64,000 nucleotides of DNA from Vombatus ursinus (Eukaryota; Chordata; Mammalia; Diprotodontia; Vombatidae): the NCBI RefSeq assembly GCF_900497805.2, contig NW_020940358.1, positions 26,808,614 through 26,872,613 of the forward strand. The letters run 5' to 3'. How positions within the stretch are numbered: position 1 is the first letter of the stretch; each line of letters begins with the position of its first letter. A model generated the notes under the pieces. The model saw nothing but the letters and a program-made list of their open reading frames with translations, was not told where the DNA came from and ran no database searches. Shown one piece after another: positions 43,233 through 53,040 of this stretch. A program made the position numbers and the translations under genes.

Positions 43233-43548
43233 GTATATATATGATATATACATATGATATACACATCATATATATCATATATATGATATATACATATGAT
43301 ATATACATCACATATATCATATATGTGATATATACATGCATATCACATATATGATATACACATGCACATCACATATACGATATATACATGCATATCACAT
43401 ATGATATATACATGTATATCACATATATGATATACACATGCACATCACATATACGATATATGCATGCATATCACACATGATATATACATGCATATCATAT
43501 ATGTGATATATACATGTATATCATATATATGATATACATATATATATG
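43233..43548. repeat. AT-rich minisatellite with 76-bp higher-order unit
   Basis: Built from about 25-bp subunits of GATATA.ACATG.ATATCACATAT type. Three subunits make a unit: 'atgatatacacatgcacatc' recurs exactly 76 bp apart (43,351 and 43,427). Many subunits are near-palindromic and almost every step alternates purine and pyrimidine. It ends at a T run at about 43,550-43,559. Confidence 0.9.
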
Positions 43549-43654
43549 GTTTTTTTTTTCGGTGAGGCTGGAGAGAACACCTGACTTGTGATTTCCTTTG
43601 CATAGGGAATTCACAGTGAGGAAACTCGATCTATCAATACAGGTGAGCACCTAT

Positions 43655-43783
43655 TCTGCTATCTTATAGTCTTATAGTTTTAGAGAGTTGTCTGAGGCTC
43701 CTTGAGGTTGAGTGACTTCCCTGGTCAGAAGCAGGTCTTTCTGATTCGGAGGCCAGCTCTTTCTCTAGTATTACAAATTGCCT
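43655..43783 (-). mobile_element. SINE-X copy
   Basis: 'tatagtcttatagttttaga', 'gagttgtctgaggctccttg', 'gattcggaggccagctcttt'. Confidence 0.65.
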
Positions 43784-43922
43784 CTTTCTCGTTGGTATAC
43801 TTGCTGACAATGCCCATGGTGATATCAAAAGGGATGTCTTCTCCTTCCACCTCTAACACAGAACTTCTACTAATGAGATTTACTTCATAAAGGTTGACTT
43901 TCCCCTTTTCTCCTATTCTTTT
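43784..43922 (-). other. coding-like orphan segment between two SINEs
   Basis: The minus frame is open across the segment and reads like a real protein piece, e.g. SSVLEVEGEDIPFDITMG. No splice acceptor or donor stands at its edges and I do not recognise a family. It could be an old processed-pseudogene or exon fragment, or chance. Confidence 0.25.
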
Positions 43923-43924
43923 TT

Positions 43925-44125
43925 GTGGCATGATCGAAAGAGCAGCCTAGATTTAAAGTTAGAGGACCCTAGTTCAAATCTAGGTTCTGCTATGTATTAG
44001 CTGAGTGACTCTGACCAAGTCACTTAACTCCTCAGGCCCTCCCAATCTACGTTTCCTAGTATGTAAAATTAGGAGATCAATGTAGACAATTTCAAGTCCT
44101 GGTCTGAATATTACAATCCTATGAA
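43925..44125 (+). mobile_element. MIR3-type SINE
   Basis: 'ccctagttcaaatctaggtt', 'ctctgaccaagtcacttaac', tail 'atcaatgtagacaatttcaa', 'attacaatcctatgaacttt'. Confidence 0.8.
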
Positions 44126-44254
44126 CTTTATATTAAAATTCATGCATACCTGTATCTCCTATAACTGCTGCAGGAGATTACTTGATCAAGTGGAATGCTC
44201 TAAGAAGGAGCTAGCTAACCAGAACTTTGCTTCAACCTTTAATTCACTGATCAT

Positions 44255-44420
44255 CAGCCCTAGCAGGGACCTTAGATAAAATCTAGCCCAATTCTTTAAT
44301 TTTATAGGTGAGGTAGCTAAGGCCCAGAATGGGCAGTGATTTGCCCAGTTATTAAAAAACAGAACCAGCACTAGAACCTAGTGCTTTATACCTACCCCAA
44401 TGCTCTCTTCATTCTACTAC
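44255..44420 (-). mobile_element. MIR3-type SINE
   Basis: 'cttagataaaatctagccca', 'aattttataggtgaggtagc', 'actagaacctagtgctttat'. Confidence 0.75.
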
Positions 44421-44534
44421 AATGCCATTTAAAAAAAATGTCTTTAGATATCCTATCCTACTTTCCCTTAAATACGGTATGGGTTTTTTTGGAGTGGCTA
44501 AGTGAGGATCTTAGGATGCCTCAAGAACATTACT

Positions 44535-44600
44535 TGTTCAGTCAGTCAATAAACATTAAGCACCTATTATGTGCATCCAGAAGTACAATGTCACTTCTAA
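44535..44600 (-). mobile_element. L2 3'-tip fragment
   Basis: 'cagtcaataaacattaagca' and 'cctattatgtgcatcc'. Confidence 0.65.
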
Positions 44601-44849
44601 ATATTATTGACCATTGACGGGGACTCTAAGACATTTTATCCCCTGAAAGTGGCTATTGAAACTAAATCTACAATCATAGCTTTAAAAAAATCATTTGCCT
44701 CTTGTTTTTTTAAAGTGAAGGGCAAGAAGTTTGATTATCTGGAACTCAAATGATTAAATTTTATTGTAGTTCTTGATAAAAAAAAGAATTTTAAGATTTA
44801 GGAGGAAGAGAGCTCTAAGTAGTTAATAATAACACTAAAATTGTTTGAA

Positions 44850-45088
44850 GCAGCCAGTGTAAAGGACAGAAAATTGGCCTCAAAGCTAGGAAGACCTAGA
44901 GATTCAATGCCGATCTCTGGCACAATCTATAGCATTCTAGGCAAACGACTTAACCTCTTTGTGTTCTGGGCAACTCTCTAACACTATATAAGCTCCAGAG
45001 AAGGGGCCAGCCTGCATTAATGGGTGTTCTTTCACCTGGGAATTCTTTATACTAATAAACCACAAGTCCAATCCCTAGCTCTAATAAA
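44850..45088 (+). mobile_element. SINE-X copy, near full length
   Basis: Head 'cagccagtgtaaaggacaga', CORE 'gcaaacgacttaacctcttt', tail 'aactctctaacactatataa', 'ggccagcctgcattaatggg', 'cctgggaattctttatacta'. Confidence 0.75.
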
Positions 45089-45089
45089 A

Positions 45090-45310
45090 ATACATTTTTA
45101 TAGCATTTTAAGGTTTACAAAATGCTTTCCTTACAATAGCTATGTAAGGCAAGTAATGTTCAGTATTATTTTCATTTTACACATGAGAAAACTGAAGCTC
45201 AGACAGGTTAAAAAAAAATTAGTTCCTGGTCACAAAACTAGCAAGTGTTAAAGGGAGGATTAGATTCCGAAAGCCTTGTGACTCTGAATCCCATTCTCTT
45301 TGCATTAAGA
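45090..45310 (-). mobile_element. MIR-type SINE
   Basis: 'aaggtttacaaaatgctttc', 'tttcattttacacatgagaa', 'tcctggtcacaaaactagca', 'gactctgaatcccattctct'. It abuts the SINE-X copy with no gap. Confidence 0.8.
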
Positions 45311-45463
45311 AATTTTGCCTCTACTATCACCACAGCAATGATAAGGTATTATTTTGCCTTTATTTCTTCAGTGGTCAAGGGTTGCACCCAACTAAAAAGA
45401 AAGTAATAAAAGAGCTACCCTTTAATTAATTCTTAAAAGAAGTAAAATCTCTCTCTCTCTCTT

Positions 45464-45506
<43 letters not shown>

Positions 45507-46084
45507 GAAGACAAAAGGGAACTTCCTCAGAAGGACAGCCAGGCATTTGCCCAGGGATTGAGGACTAGATTCTCTTCTGGATCATTTTCTCAAGAAGCCA
45601 GTGAAAAAAGCAAAAATCCAACCCTCTAGAAATTGTGCTGAGTAAGTAGTACTCTAGAAATTTGGTGCCAGCACCAAAAGGATTTGTCTAGTGCATTCCG
45701 AGTGGGTCATTCTGCCTAGGCTGGTCAAAAAACAAAGCATCACCAAAAGAACTTTGTTGAAGGACGTTTCAAAACTGATTTTGGCTGTTCATTCAAGAAA
45801 AAGCCAGTTCTTTGTTCTGATCTTAGCAGGCACGGAATATTCAGAACTTGACAAGAAGGAAAAAAAAACCCACAAAAATTTAAGCAGCTTCAGGATATAG
45901 ATGTTACAGAAATGTAAGAATTTTTTTTTTTAAATCACCACTTTCAATACGGCAGACTCTACTTCATTGAGTTACTATGGTGTGATTGTTTCCCAAAGGG
46001 CCACGATAGCATTTCTTAGCCTTTGCTTTTACACGAAAAACATTAGTTTTATTTGAATAGTCTCTTTTTTAAAAACTGCTTTTC
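45311..46084. other. unique sequence with (CT)n(CA)n tract
   Basis: A compound CT/CA microsatellite lies at about 45,451-45,502. Nothing else recognised. Confidence 0.5.
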
Positions 46085-47015
46085 TATCCGAGATGGTCTC
46101 TAGTGGAGTAGCCCAGGGATCTTTGGCCCTGTGATATGTAATATTTTTAGCAAAGACTTAGACAAAGGCATAGATGTACACTCATTAAATCTGCAGATAA
46201 CACAAAGCTGGGAGGGATAGTTAACATACTATATGATGGAGTCAAGCCAATAAGGATGAATACAATCTTACACTTGTATAAGAAAAGAAAAAGCAACTTC
46301 ACAAATACAAGATGGAGGAAGTATGCTTGGATAGTAGTTGTTCTGAGAAAGAACTGAGGGTTTTAGCGGGCTAGAAGTTCAGTATGAGTCAGCAGCATGA
46401 TGTGGTAGCTAAAAGAACAAATGGGATCTCTATATCAGGAGATGCAGCCCAGAGCTTTCAGGAAAAGAGGGGATGGGCCCATTGTACTCTACCCTGGTCA
46501 GATCATTTGGATTATCATGTTCATATCTGAGGACCAAGAATATTGATAGAAAGGATATCGCTAAACAGAAGAATGTCCAGAAGAGGGATCCAGGATGAGG
46601 AAGGGCCTTATGTCCATGTTATATCAGGATGAGCTGAAAGAATTGGACATATTTTTTTAATCTGAGAAGACACAGGAAAAAAAATTATGATAACTGTCTC
46701 CAAATAGTTGATGGGCTAGGGTTAGACTCATTCTACTTATTTCCTGAAGTTAAAACCAGGAATGATGCCTGGAACTTAAAAACAGGTAAATTTAGGTTGG
46801 TAGGAGGAAAAAAAGTCCTAATAATTACTGCTGTCTGAAATGGAATGGACTGCCTTGAGAGGAGGTAGGTGATAGATTCTTCCTCCTTGGAGGTCTTTTA
46901 AGGAGAGTTTGGACAATCATTTGTCAGGCATGGAGGAGTAGGGACTCCTTTTGTATATGAGTTGAAATGGCTCCTCAGCCAGCTCTGATGTCTCTCAAAT
47001 TCTGTGAGTCTTGCT
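46085..47015 (+). mobile_element. L3/CR1 LINE 3' region, 0.93 kb
   Basis: 'gacttagacaaaggcataga', 'tctgcagataacacaaagct', 'actctaccctggtcagatca', 'tggaatggactgccttgaga', 'cttggaggtcttttaaggag' keep the L3 order from the C-terminal RT region (DTKLGG is readable) to the 3' end. Longest L3 piece here; frame broken. Confidence 0.88.
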
Positions 47016-47086
47016 ACAGCAAGATTTTAGGGGATCTGCTCATTCAACCATCAGAAGCGTGAGATTCAACCACCAATGACACATAT

Positions 47087-47510
47087 TAGAAAAACAGAAT
47101 GGCAGAGATGGAAGGGACTTTAGTGATTTATCTTCTCCAATTCCTTTATTTTACAGATGTGCAAAACTGAACCTGAAATAAGGTGGTGCAGTGCATAGAG
47201 TACCAGGCCTGGAATCAAGAAGACTCATCTTCCTGAGTTCAAATCCAGCCTCAGATACTTACTAGCTGTGTGACCCTGGGCAAGTCACTTAACCCTGCTT
47301 GCCTCAGTTTCCTCATCTGTCAAATGAACTAGAAAAAGAAATGGCAAACCAGTCCAGTATCTTTGCTAAGAAAACTCCAAATGGGATCACAAAAAGTTGG
47401 ACACAACTGAAAAACAACTAACCAACAATAACAACAAAGGTAGAACCAGAAATAGAAACCGGTTTCCTAAAGCCCAATGTTCTTTCCAACAATGCCTCAC
47501 CTGAGTTTGC
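47087..47510 (-). mobile_element. MIR3 SINE opened by MAR1
   Basis: 'gaatggcagagatggaaggg' to 'actgaacctgaaataagg', then MAR1, then 'agaaccagaaatagaaaccg' to 'tgttctttccaacaatgcct'. Confidence 0.85.
47181..47433 (+). mobile_element. MAR1 SINE
   Basis: Head 'ggtgcagtgcatagagtacc', CORE 'ctgtgtgaccctgggcaagt', tail 'cagtccagtatctttgctaa', 'aatgggatcacaaaaagttg', ending CAATAACAACAAA. Full length. Confidence 0.92.
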
Positions 47511-48189
47511 TTCTCTAATAATGAGAAAAAAGTTTGTGCTTTGAATATGGCAAACAGTGTGGAACTCATCATAGACTTGGCAGTGGTGAAGACTGAGAGA
47601 CCCAGGCTATCAAGCCTACTACTTTCTCTATGGGTGGGCAAGGCTGGAAGGGGGTTGCCTGGAAAAGGGCCTTTGGCAATCTTCTCCTAAGGGTCATAGG
47701 AGAAAGTGAGCAGCAACCTTTTGTTTTTCTTTTTAAAACTATTAAAGCCTGTTGAGTGTGAGAGACCTCAGTTTTTCATTTATTAATTCCCTTTTATTTT
47801 AATAAGGAAAGGCTAATTTCAAAGACAGCTCTCTGGCTGTGTTGAAGTTAACTGTTCTATCACAATGTTCCCATTGTAAACCGAGGGACTTCTTGGCCTT
47901 TAAACTTGAGTTATAAAAATTTGGTCTGAGCCCAAAGTCTGGCATGAATAGAGTATTTTAATTTCATTTATTGAATATTTTTTAAAAATCTGTTTGGCTA
48001 TTTAAAATTTTGTTCTATTTTTTTTTTAGATGAACATTTACCAATGTGGAATGTTGGGAGTGGAGGTAAGGGACTTTTCAGAATCTTAAGGACAAAAGAG
48101 GACTCATATGGATACTATCCAAGGGCACTCTATTTGCTCAGGCTGTATTTGCATATTTCCTAGGTTGAAAACTGCTGAATAAGATTAGT
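47511..48189. other. unique sequence
   Basis: No repeat or gene recognised. Confidence 0.45.
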
Positions 48190-48500
48190 TGGTCATTTAA
48201 CAAGCATTTATTCATTACCAAGTGCTTACTATGGCCGGGCACTGTACTATGTACAAAGAGCATAAAGAAAGGCAAAAAACCCAGCTCTTGCCCACAAGGA
48301 ACTCACAATCTAATGGGGGAGAAACATACAAATAACTATGTATATCCAAAAAAATTGTGTAAATGGAAGAAGGTAATCTCAGAGAAAAGAGGGTGGGAGG
48401 AGAACTGGGAAAGACCCTTGCAGAAGGTAAGATTTGAGCTGTCTTTAAAGAAGGCCAAGATGGGGAGGTGAGAAGGGAAAGATCACAAGATCCTTGAATA
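48190..48500 (-). mobile_element. L2 3' region
   Basis: 'accaagtgcttactatggcc', 'ttgcccacaaggaactcaca', 'atctaatgggggagaaacat', 'gacccttgcagaaggtaaga'. Confidence 0.8.
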
Positions 48501-48565
48501 CAGGGCTTCCTCTTTTATTATATTCCCATTCCCCCGGCCTCTTTAGAATCTAGCATAATCTTAGG

Positions 48566-48835
48566 CATATGGTATAGCACAAAGACCAATGGATCAGGAA
48601 TGAGGAGACTGGACTAGTCTAAGGTGGGGAACTGCAGCCTGGAGGCCACATGTAACCTTGAGGCCACAGTTTCCCCACCCTGGACTAGTCCCATCCCTGA
48701 CATTTATTAGTTGTGTATACTTTGAACAAATTGCTTCTGCTCTTTGAGTCTCAGTTTCCTAATCTGTAAAATGAAGGAGAATAATAATACTTGCACTACA
48801 TACCTCTTTGAGGAGGTCTGATAAAATAATGAATG
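48566..48835 (+). mobile_element. MIR SINE opened by a mini-hAT
   Basis: 'atatggtatagcacaaagac' to 'gagact', interrupted, then 'cccatccctgacatttatta', 'gagtctcagtttcctaatct', 'gaataataatacttgcacta'. Confidence 0.82.
48620..48682. mobile_element. 63-bp palindromic hAT-type mini element with perfect TSD
   Basis: Ends taaggtggggaac and gtttccccaccctg pair over most of the element (CAGGGTGGGGAAAC-type termini); the middle 'ggaggccacatg...ttgaggccaca' also folds. The 8-bp duplication GACTAGTC is exact (48,612-48,619 and 48,683-48,690). 8-bp duplications and CAGGG-type ends are hAT hallmarks. It cannot encode a transposase. Confidence 0.85.
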
Positions 48836-48837
48836 AG

Positions 48838-48935
48838 AAAGTCATGTCAAAAAGTATTTATTAAGTGTTTTCTGTGTGCCAGGCCCTGTGCTAAGCACTG
48901 GAGAAAACTGTTTAAGTGCTACAAAAATGAAAGGT
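48838..48935 (-). mobile_element. L2 3'-tip fragment
   Basis: 'aagtatttattaagtgtttt', 'gtgccaggccctgtgctaag'. Confidence 0.75.
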
Positions 48936-48951
48936 GGTGGTAGTATTTATA

Positions 48952-49170
48952 GGATCACAGAGTTTGAGGCTAGAAGTGACCTTCCAGTCTAGGTCCCCTC
49001 TTACAAAATAAGAAAACTGACATTCAGAGAGGCTAAGTGATTTGGCAGTCAATAAGCATTTATTAAGCACCTACTATGTGCCAGACACCATGCTAAGCAC
49101 TGGGCATTACAATGGAAGGCAAAAGACAGTGTCCCTACCCAATGTCACACAGCTAATGAATGATAGATCT
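48952..49170 (-). mobile_element. MIR3 SINE opened by an L2 tip
   Basis: 'gtttgaggctagaagtgacc' to 'gaggctaagtgatttgg' stops near 49,045. 'atgtcacacagctaatgaat' resumes near 49,139, restoring the CORE phrase 'ttgccc..ggtcacacagct'. Confidence 0.8.
49046..49138 (-). mobile_element. L2 3'-tip fragment nested in MIR3
   Basis: 'gcatttattaagcacctact', 'atgctaagcactgggcatta', 'agacagtgtccctaccc': reverse L2 end, about 90 bp. Confidence 0.8.
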
Positions 49171-49504
49171 TGTCAGAGCAGTTACTATTATCAGCTTTAA
49201 TCATATAGAAATTTGTGATAATACTGACAGGCTGGAGTGAGGTTCTCTGTTGTACTAACTAAACAAAATAGAAATACAAAACATTTTAGGAAGAGGGTTA
49301 ATTCCCTTAAGGAAGATGCTTTTTGTTACTTTCAAAATTACTTTGGCAACATTTTTTTTTTAACAAAAAATGCACCAATTACAAAGTGTCTATCAAAAAA
49401 CCTGGTTCAAGTTGACTGGGTGGTACCTTGCCCCCTAAACCCTGACCGCACTACCACCATGAAGTTGTTTCTCTTAGGAAAGAGACAATGATACTATGTT
49501 ACAT
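49171..49504. other. unique sequence
   Basis: No recognised feature. Confidence 0.4.
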
Positions 49505-49705
49505 ATTGATTTGGAGACCAGATATGAGTGTGAAATCTCAGCTCTATGATCTGTGAAACTGTGGGCAAGTCACAACTTTTGTGTGCTTCAGTTTCCTCAT
49601 CTGCAAAATGAAGATAATACCAATATGATCTTCCTCACAGGATTAAGATTCAAATAAGATCCCACGTGTTATGCAAAAATCTTACATAAATGACAGATAC
49701 TATTA
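49505..49705 (+). mobile_element. MIR-type SINE
   Basis: 'ctgtgggcaagtcacaactt', 'cagtttcctcatctgcaaaa', 'gatcttcctcacaggattaa'. Confidence 0.82.
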
Positions 49706-49847
49706 ATCGACAGCATCCCCATATCTCCCTAACACCCAAACTCAGCACTTACCTCTCTTCAACCTCTCCCTTCCTACCCCTATCCATATGGAACATTTTT
49801 AGAATTTTTTTAAAAAAATTCCTCCTGGCAAAAACTTAATTAATAGA

Positions 49848-50030
49848 ATACATTTATGGAATGTTAGTACTGAAAGGTAACTTCAAGACCATCTAGTCCA
49901 ACCATTCATTTTGCAGAAAAGGAAAACTGAGGAGCTGTGACTCAACAAAGGCCACATGGAAACAAAAGTAAGACTTACATCAAGGTCTTCTACCCCTAGG
50001 AGATACTACCCCACATTGCTTATCGCCAGG
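49848..50030 (-). mobile_element. MIR3-type SINE
   Basis: 'gttagtactgaaaggtaact', 'accatctagtccaaccattc', 'agacttacatcaaggtcttc'. Confidence 0.8.
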
Positions 50031-50077
50031 GCTCAAGCTTCATTTGTGGATGACACCCAAACAGTCCTCAAGTCGCA

Positions 50078-50225
50078 CTGCCTGCCTCAGTTTCCTCATC
50101 TGTAAAATGGACACAATAATAGCATCTAAATCCCCCTCCCCAGGATTTTTGTGAGGATCAAATAAGGTAATATAAATACTTTGCAAACCTTAAAGCACTA
50201 TATAAATATTAGCTATTATAAGGAT
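50078..50225 (+). mobile_element. MIR-type SINE, 3' part
   Basis: 'cctcagtttcctcatctgta', 'tttttgtgaggatcaaataa', 'gcactatataaatattagct'. Confidence 0.85.
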
Positions 50226-50512
50226 TACCTATCCTTCAAAGCATTGATCCTCAGATCAATGCTACATCCTCTGTGAGGCCTGTCCTGATGCCCCTTATAC
50301 AGCACTTTGAGGCAGCATGGTAGAGTGGAAAGAACATTTAATATGGAGTCAGAATGTGTTCAGGTCCCACTTCCAACATTTATAAGCCATGTGACTTTGA
50401 GCAAATCAAATCACCTTGAAAAGCCTCAGTTTTGTCATCTCTAAAATGGGGACAATCATCATACCTATTGCTACCTCTCTCTCAGGGTTGTTTTGAGAAG
50501 TGTGCTTTGAAA
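50226..50512 (+). mobile_element. L2 piece followed by a MIR SINE
   Basis: 'acatcctctgtgaggcctgt' and 'cctgatgccccttatacagc' look like sense L2. From about 50,310 'ggcagcatggtagagtggaa', 'catgtgactttgagcaaatc', 'tctctcagggttgttttgag' form a plus-strand MIR. Confidence 0.75.
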
Positions 50513-50554
50513 ATTTTCACGTGGGAATGGGGGGGGGCTAAAAAGAAAGAGGAA

Positions 50555-50765
50555 AGGAATAAGCATTAATTTAGCATATTTGCCAGGCATTGGGCTAAGG
50601 ACATTGTAACTTACCTCATTTGACATATCAATGCGATCTATTAATATTATGGCTTCTTTTATGTACTTATCCATTTTTCAGTGTGATTGTGTGTGAATCA
50701 TATTTCTCCCAACAGAAGGTAAGATTCATGAGAATAGACACCCTGGTTTTTCTCTGAGAAGGAAA
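50555..50765 (+). mobile_element. MIR tail scrap and L2 3' piece
   Basis: 50,555-50,635 ('ttgccaggcattgggctaag') is a reverse MIR end. 50,670-50,765 ('atttctcccaacagaaggta', 'ggtttttctctgag') is a sense L2 3' block equivalent to 'actagaatgtaagctcc'. Confidence 0.6.
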
Positions 50766-51639
50766 ATGGTTTTACCATGTCCCAATTTGTGGGTGATGCC
50801 TGGAACTATCCTCCCAGTTCAGCAGAGCAGATATGAAAAGGTAAGTACTACTTCTTACTGAGGGTTGGGGATATTAAAAGACCTCCAGGCTAATATTTTT
50901 TAGGATGTTTTACACAAAAGGTACTAGAAGGTGACCAGCAAATTTCCTACTGAATCAACAATTAACGGAGTCTATGAGATCAACCACAGGAAACTCAACT
51001 GTTGTAAAAGGATTAGTTTGGGAATTTAAGAGAAAAAGTCAGTTTACCCCTCTAACTCAGAGGGGAAAAAACCAAAACAGCATAATTTCCCAGAAAGGGG
51101 GTTATTTCTAAAATCATATACAGCACGCACACACACACAAACAACCAAGTAGAGGAGGGAAGTAGAGAATAGTTTGACATGCCTCCTCTCTGGATACAAA
51201 CCGCTAAAAAAAGTCATTCTACTCCCTCAAAGCCCACTCCTGTGTCTCTTCCCCAGTTGTCTTTCTTGTGGGTGCCTGAGTAATCCTCGAAGTATTTCCA
51301 GTGTTTAATACATTTGCTGAGTTGAAGAAATTCCTTCTTCTCCTTCTCTCCTTCCCCCAACCATTAACTCCACATCATAGTGAGCAGTCGATTTAGAAAG
51401 ATGGCAACAACATAGTCTTTACCCAATCCTGGCAGGACATAAATGATCCCTCCAATTTTATTCTTCACTGAATGGTGCCAAGACTCTGACCATCAGACTG
51501 TTTACACCAGCAGGCAGCAAATCACAACGTGTTGTGATATAAGACACTGTCTAGTTAGCAAATCGGGGAAAATCTAACAGAAGACTCCCAACTCTCTCCC
51601 ACTGCCTCATTCTTTAATTCAATCTTGGTAAGGCTAGAT
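50766..51639. other. unique sequence
   Basis: Contains a strong donor-like gaaaag/gtaagta at 50,840/50,841 (see findings). Short CA tract at about 51,126-51,140. No gene established. Confidence 0.45.
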
Positions 51640-52085
51640 GAGAAATGGAGACAGCACTAGAATTGGAAGCAACAAGTCCTGTGTTCCAATCTCTGAGTTA
51701 CAGCATTTAGTAGATGTGTGATCTGCCAGAATTATAGTGGTACTGTGGAAAAAGCCCTGGATTGATGTCAGAAAATCTAGGAAGACTCTGCTCTCTCCCA
51801 ATGTGTGTGATCCTGGATGAGTCACTTCCCTTTTCTGGACCTCAGTTTCCTCATTTCATAAATGAGGTTGGACTAGATGGTCTCTTAAGGTGCCTTCAAA
51901 CTCGAAAAGCTATGATGCTGTGTTTTCTAAGGTCCTTTTTAGCACTAAGTCATAGGGAATGATCTCTACTTTCATCTCCCTTTTCTAACACTTAAGTTTC
52001 CTCTCTCTAGAAAATGGCCATAAGAATGTTTACACTATCTACTTTCCAGGGCTATTGTGGGGAAAGGACCTTGGAAAATTGGAGC
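51640..52085 (+). mobile_element. MIR SINE opened by a nested MIR3
   Basis: Old MIR 'tgtgttccaatctctgagtt' to 'gtgtgatctgcc' stops near 51,730. A full MIR3 runs 51,735-51,922 ('ggtactgtggaaaaagccct', 'ttggactagatggtctctta'). The MIR CORE and tail resume near 51,985 ('ttctaacacttaagtttcct', 'gggctattgtggggaaagga'). Confidence 0.75.
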
Positions 52086-52354
52086 AGAGAAAACATCTCC
52101 TGCATTGAACTGGTTGTTTCCTTATAATTAAACCTATTACAAATAAACTAGGATTAAGTCATTCCTCTGGGAGAGGAAATAATCCCTTACCATTTCACCC
52201 CAAAACCTTCTTTCACTTAGACTACATTCCAGTGAATGATCTAGGAGAGGCCTTCATCCAGGCCATAAAATGGTGAGACCTTAGTAGCATATGTCAGATT
52301 CAAATTAGTAGCAGAGTAAAGACAAAAAGCCTTATAGAAAAAAACAAACAAAAC

Positions 52355-52825
52355 AGAAACAAAATGGGTGCCCATTGTTTGGGGAATGGATGAACAAATT
52401 ATAGTATGTAAATGTAATAGAATATTAAAACACCACAAAAACAATAAATAGGAGGAATTCACAGAAGCATGGACAGACCTGTAGGAAATGAGGCAGAATG
52501 AAGAAAGCAGAAGAACCAGGAAGATATTCACAATGAATACAAAAATGTAAATGATAACATTAAAAAGCAGCTGACAACTGATGAACTTGAAGAAAAATGA
52601 ACTTGGTCCAATAGAAATAATAAAGAAATATACCTTTCATATCTCAGTAGAGAGATGGGGACTATGGATGTAGAATATGGCATACAATGTCAGATGGCTT
52701 GTTTCGTCAAGGCTTTGTTTAAATGTTTCTCTTTGTTACAAAGAAAGGTTCAATATTTGGGGGGTAAGTAGTTATGCAGACATAACTACAATGTAAAAAC
52801 AAAAGAATAAATGTATAGAAAGACT
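52355..52825 (+). mobile_element. L1 3'-end fragment
   Basis: 'tgcccattgtttggggaatg', 'tgtaaatgtaatagaatatt', 'agcagaagaaccaggaagat', then an A-rich end near 52,800-52,825. Sense-strand equivalent of the pieces at 7.2 and 27.5 kb. Confidence 0.75.
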
Positions 52826-52842
52826 AATAAAACTTACGTAGT

Positions 52843-53040
52843 TTTAGTGGAATGGAAAGAGCGCTGGAATTCTAAGCAGAAGACCTGAATTCAAATCCTG
52901 ATTCTGCAACTTACTTAAAAGACTTTGGTTAAGTCACTTCACTTTTCTTAGTCTCAATTTCCCTATCTGCAAAATGAAAGGGACTGAATTAGATGATCTC
53001 CAAAGATTCCTTTCAGCATTTTAAACTTATGATCCTAATC
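52843..53040 (+). mobile_element. MIR3-type SINE
   Basis: 'tagtggaatggaaagagcgc', 'tgaattcaaatcctgattct', tail 'gaattagatgatctccaaag', 'taaacttatgatcctaatct'. Full length. Confidence 0.88.

Noticed and set aside
46085-47015. Considered as a host gene exon because DTKLGG is readable
   Set aside because: The block order matches the 3' region of L3/CR1 LINEs and the frame is broken.
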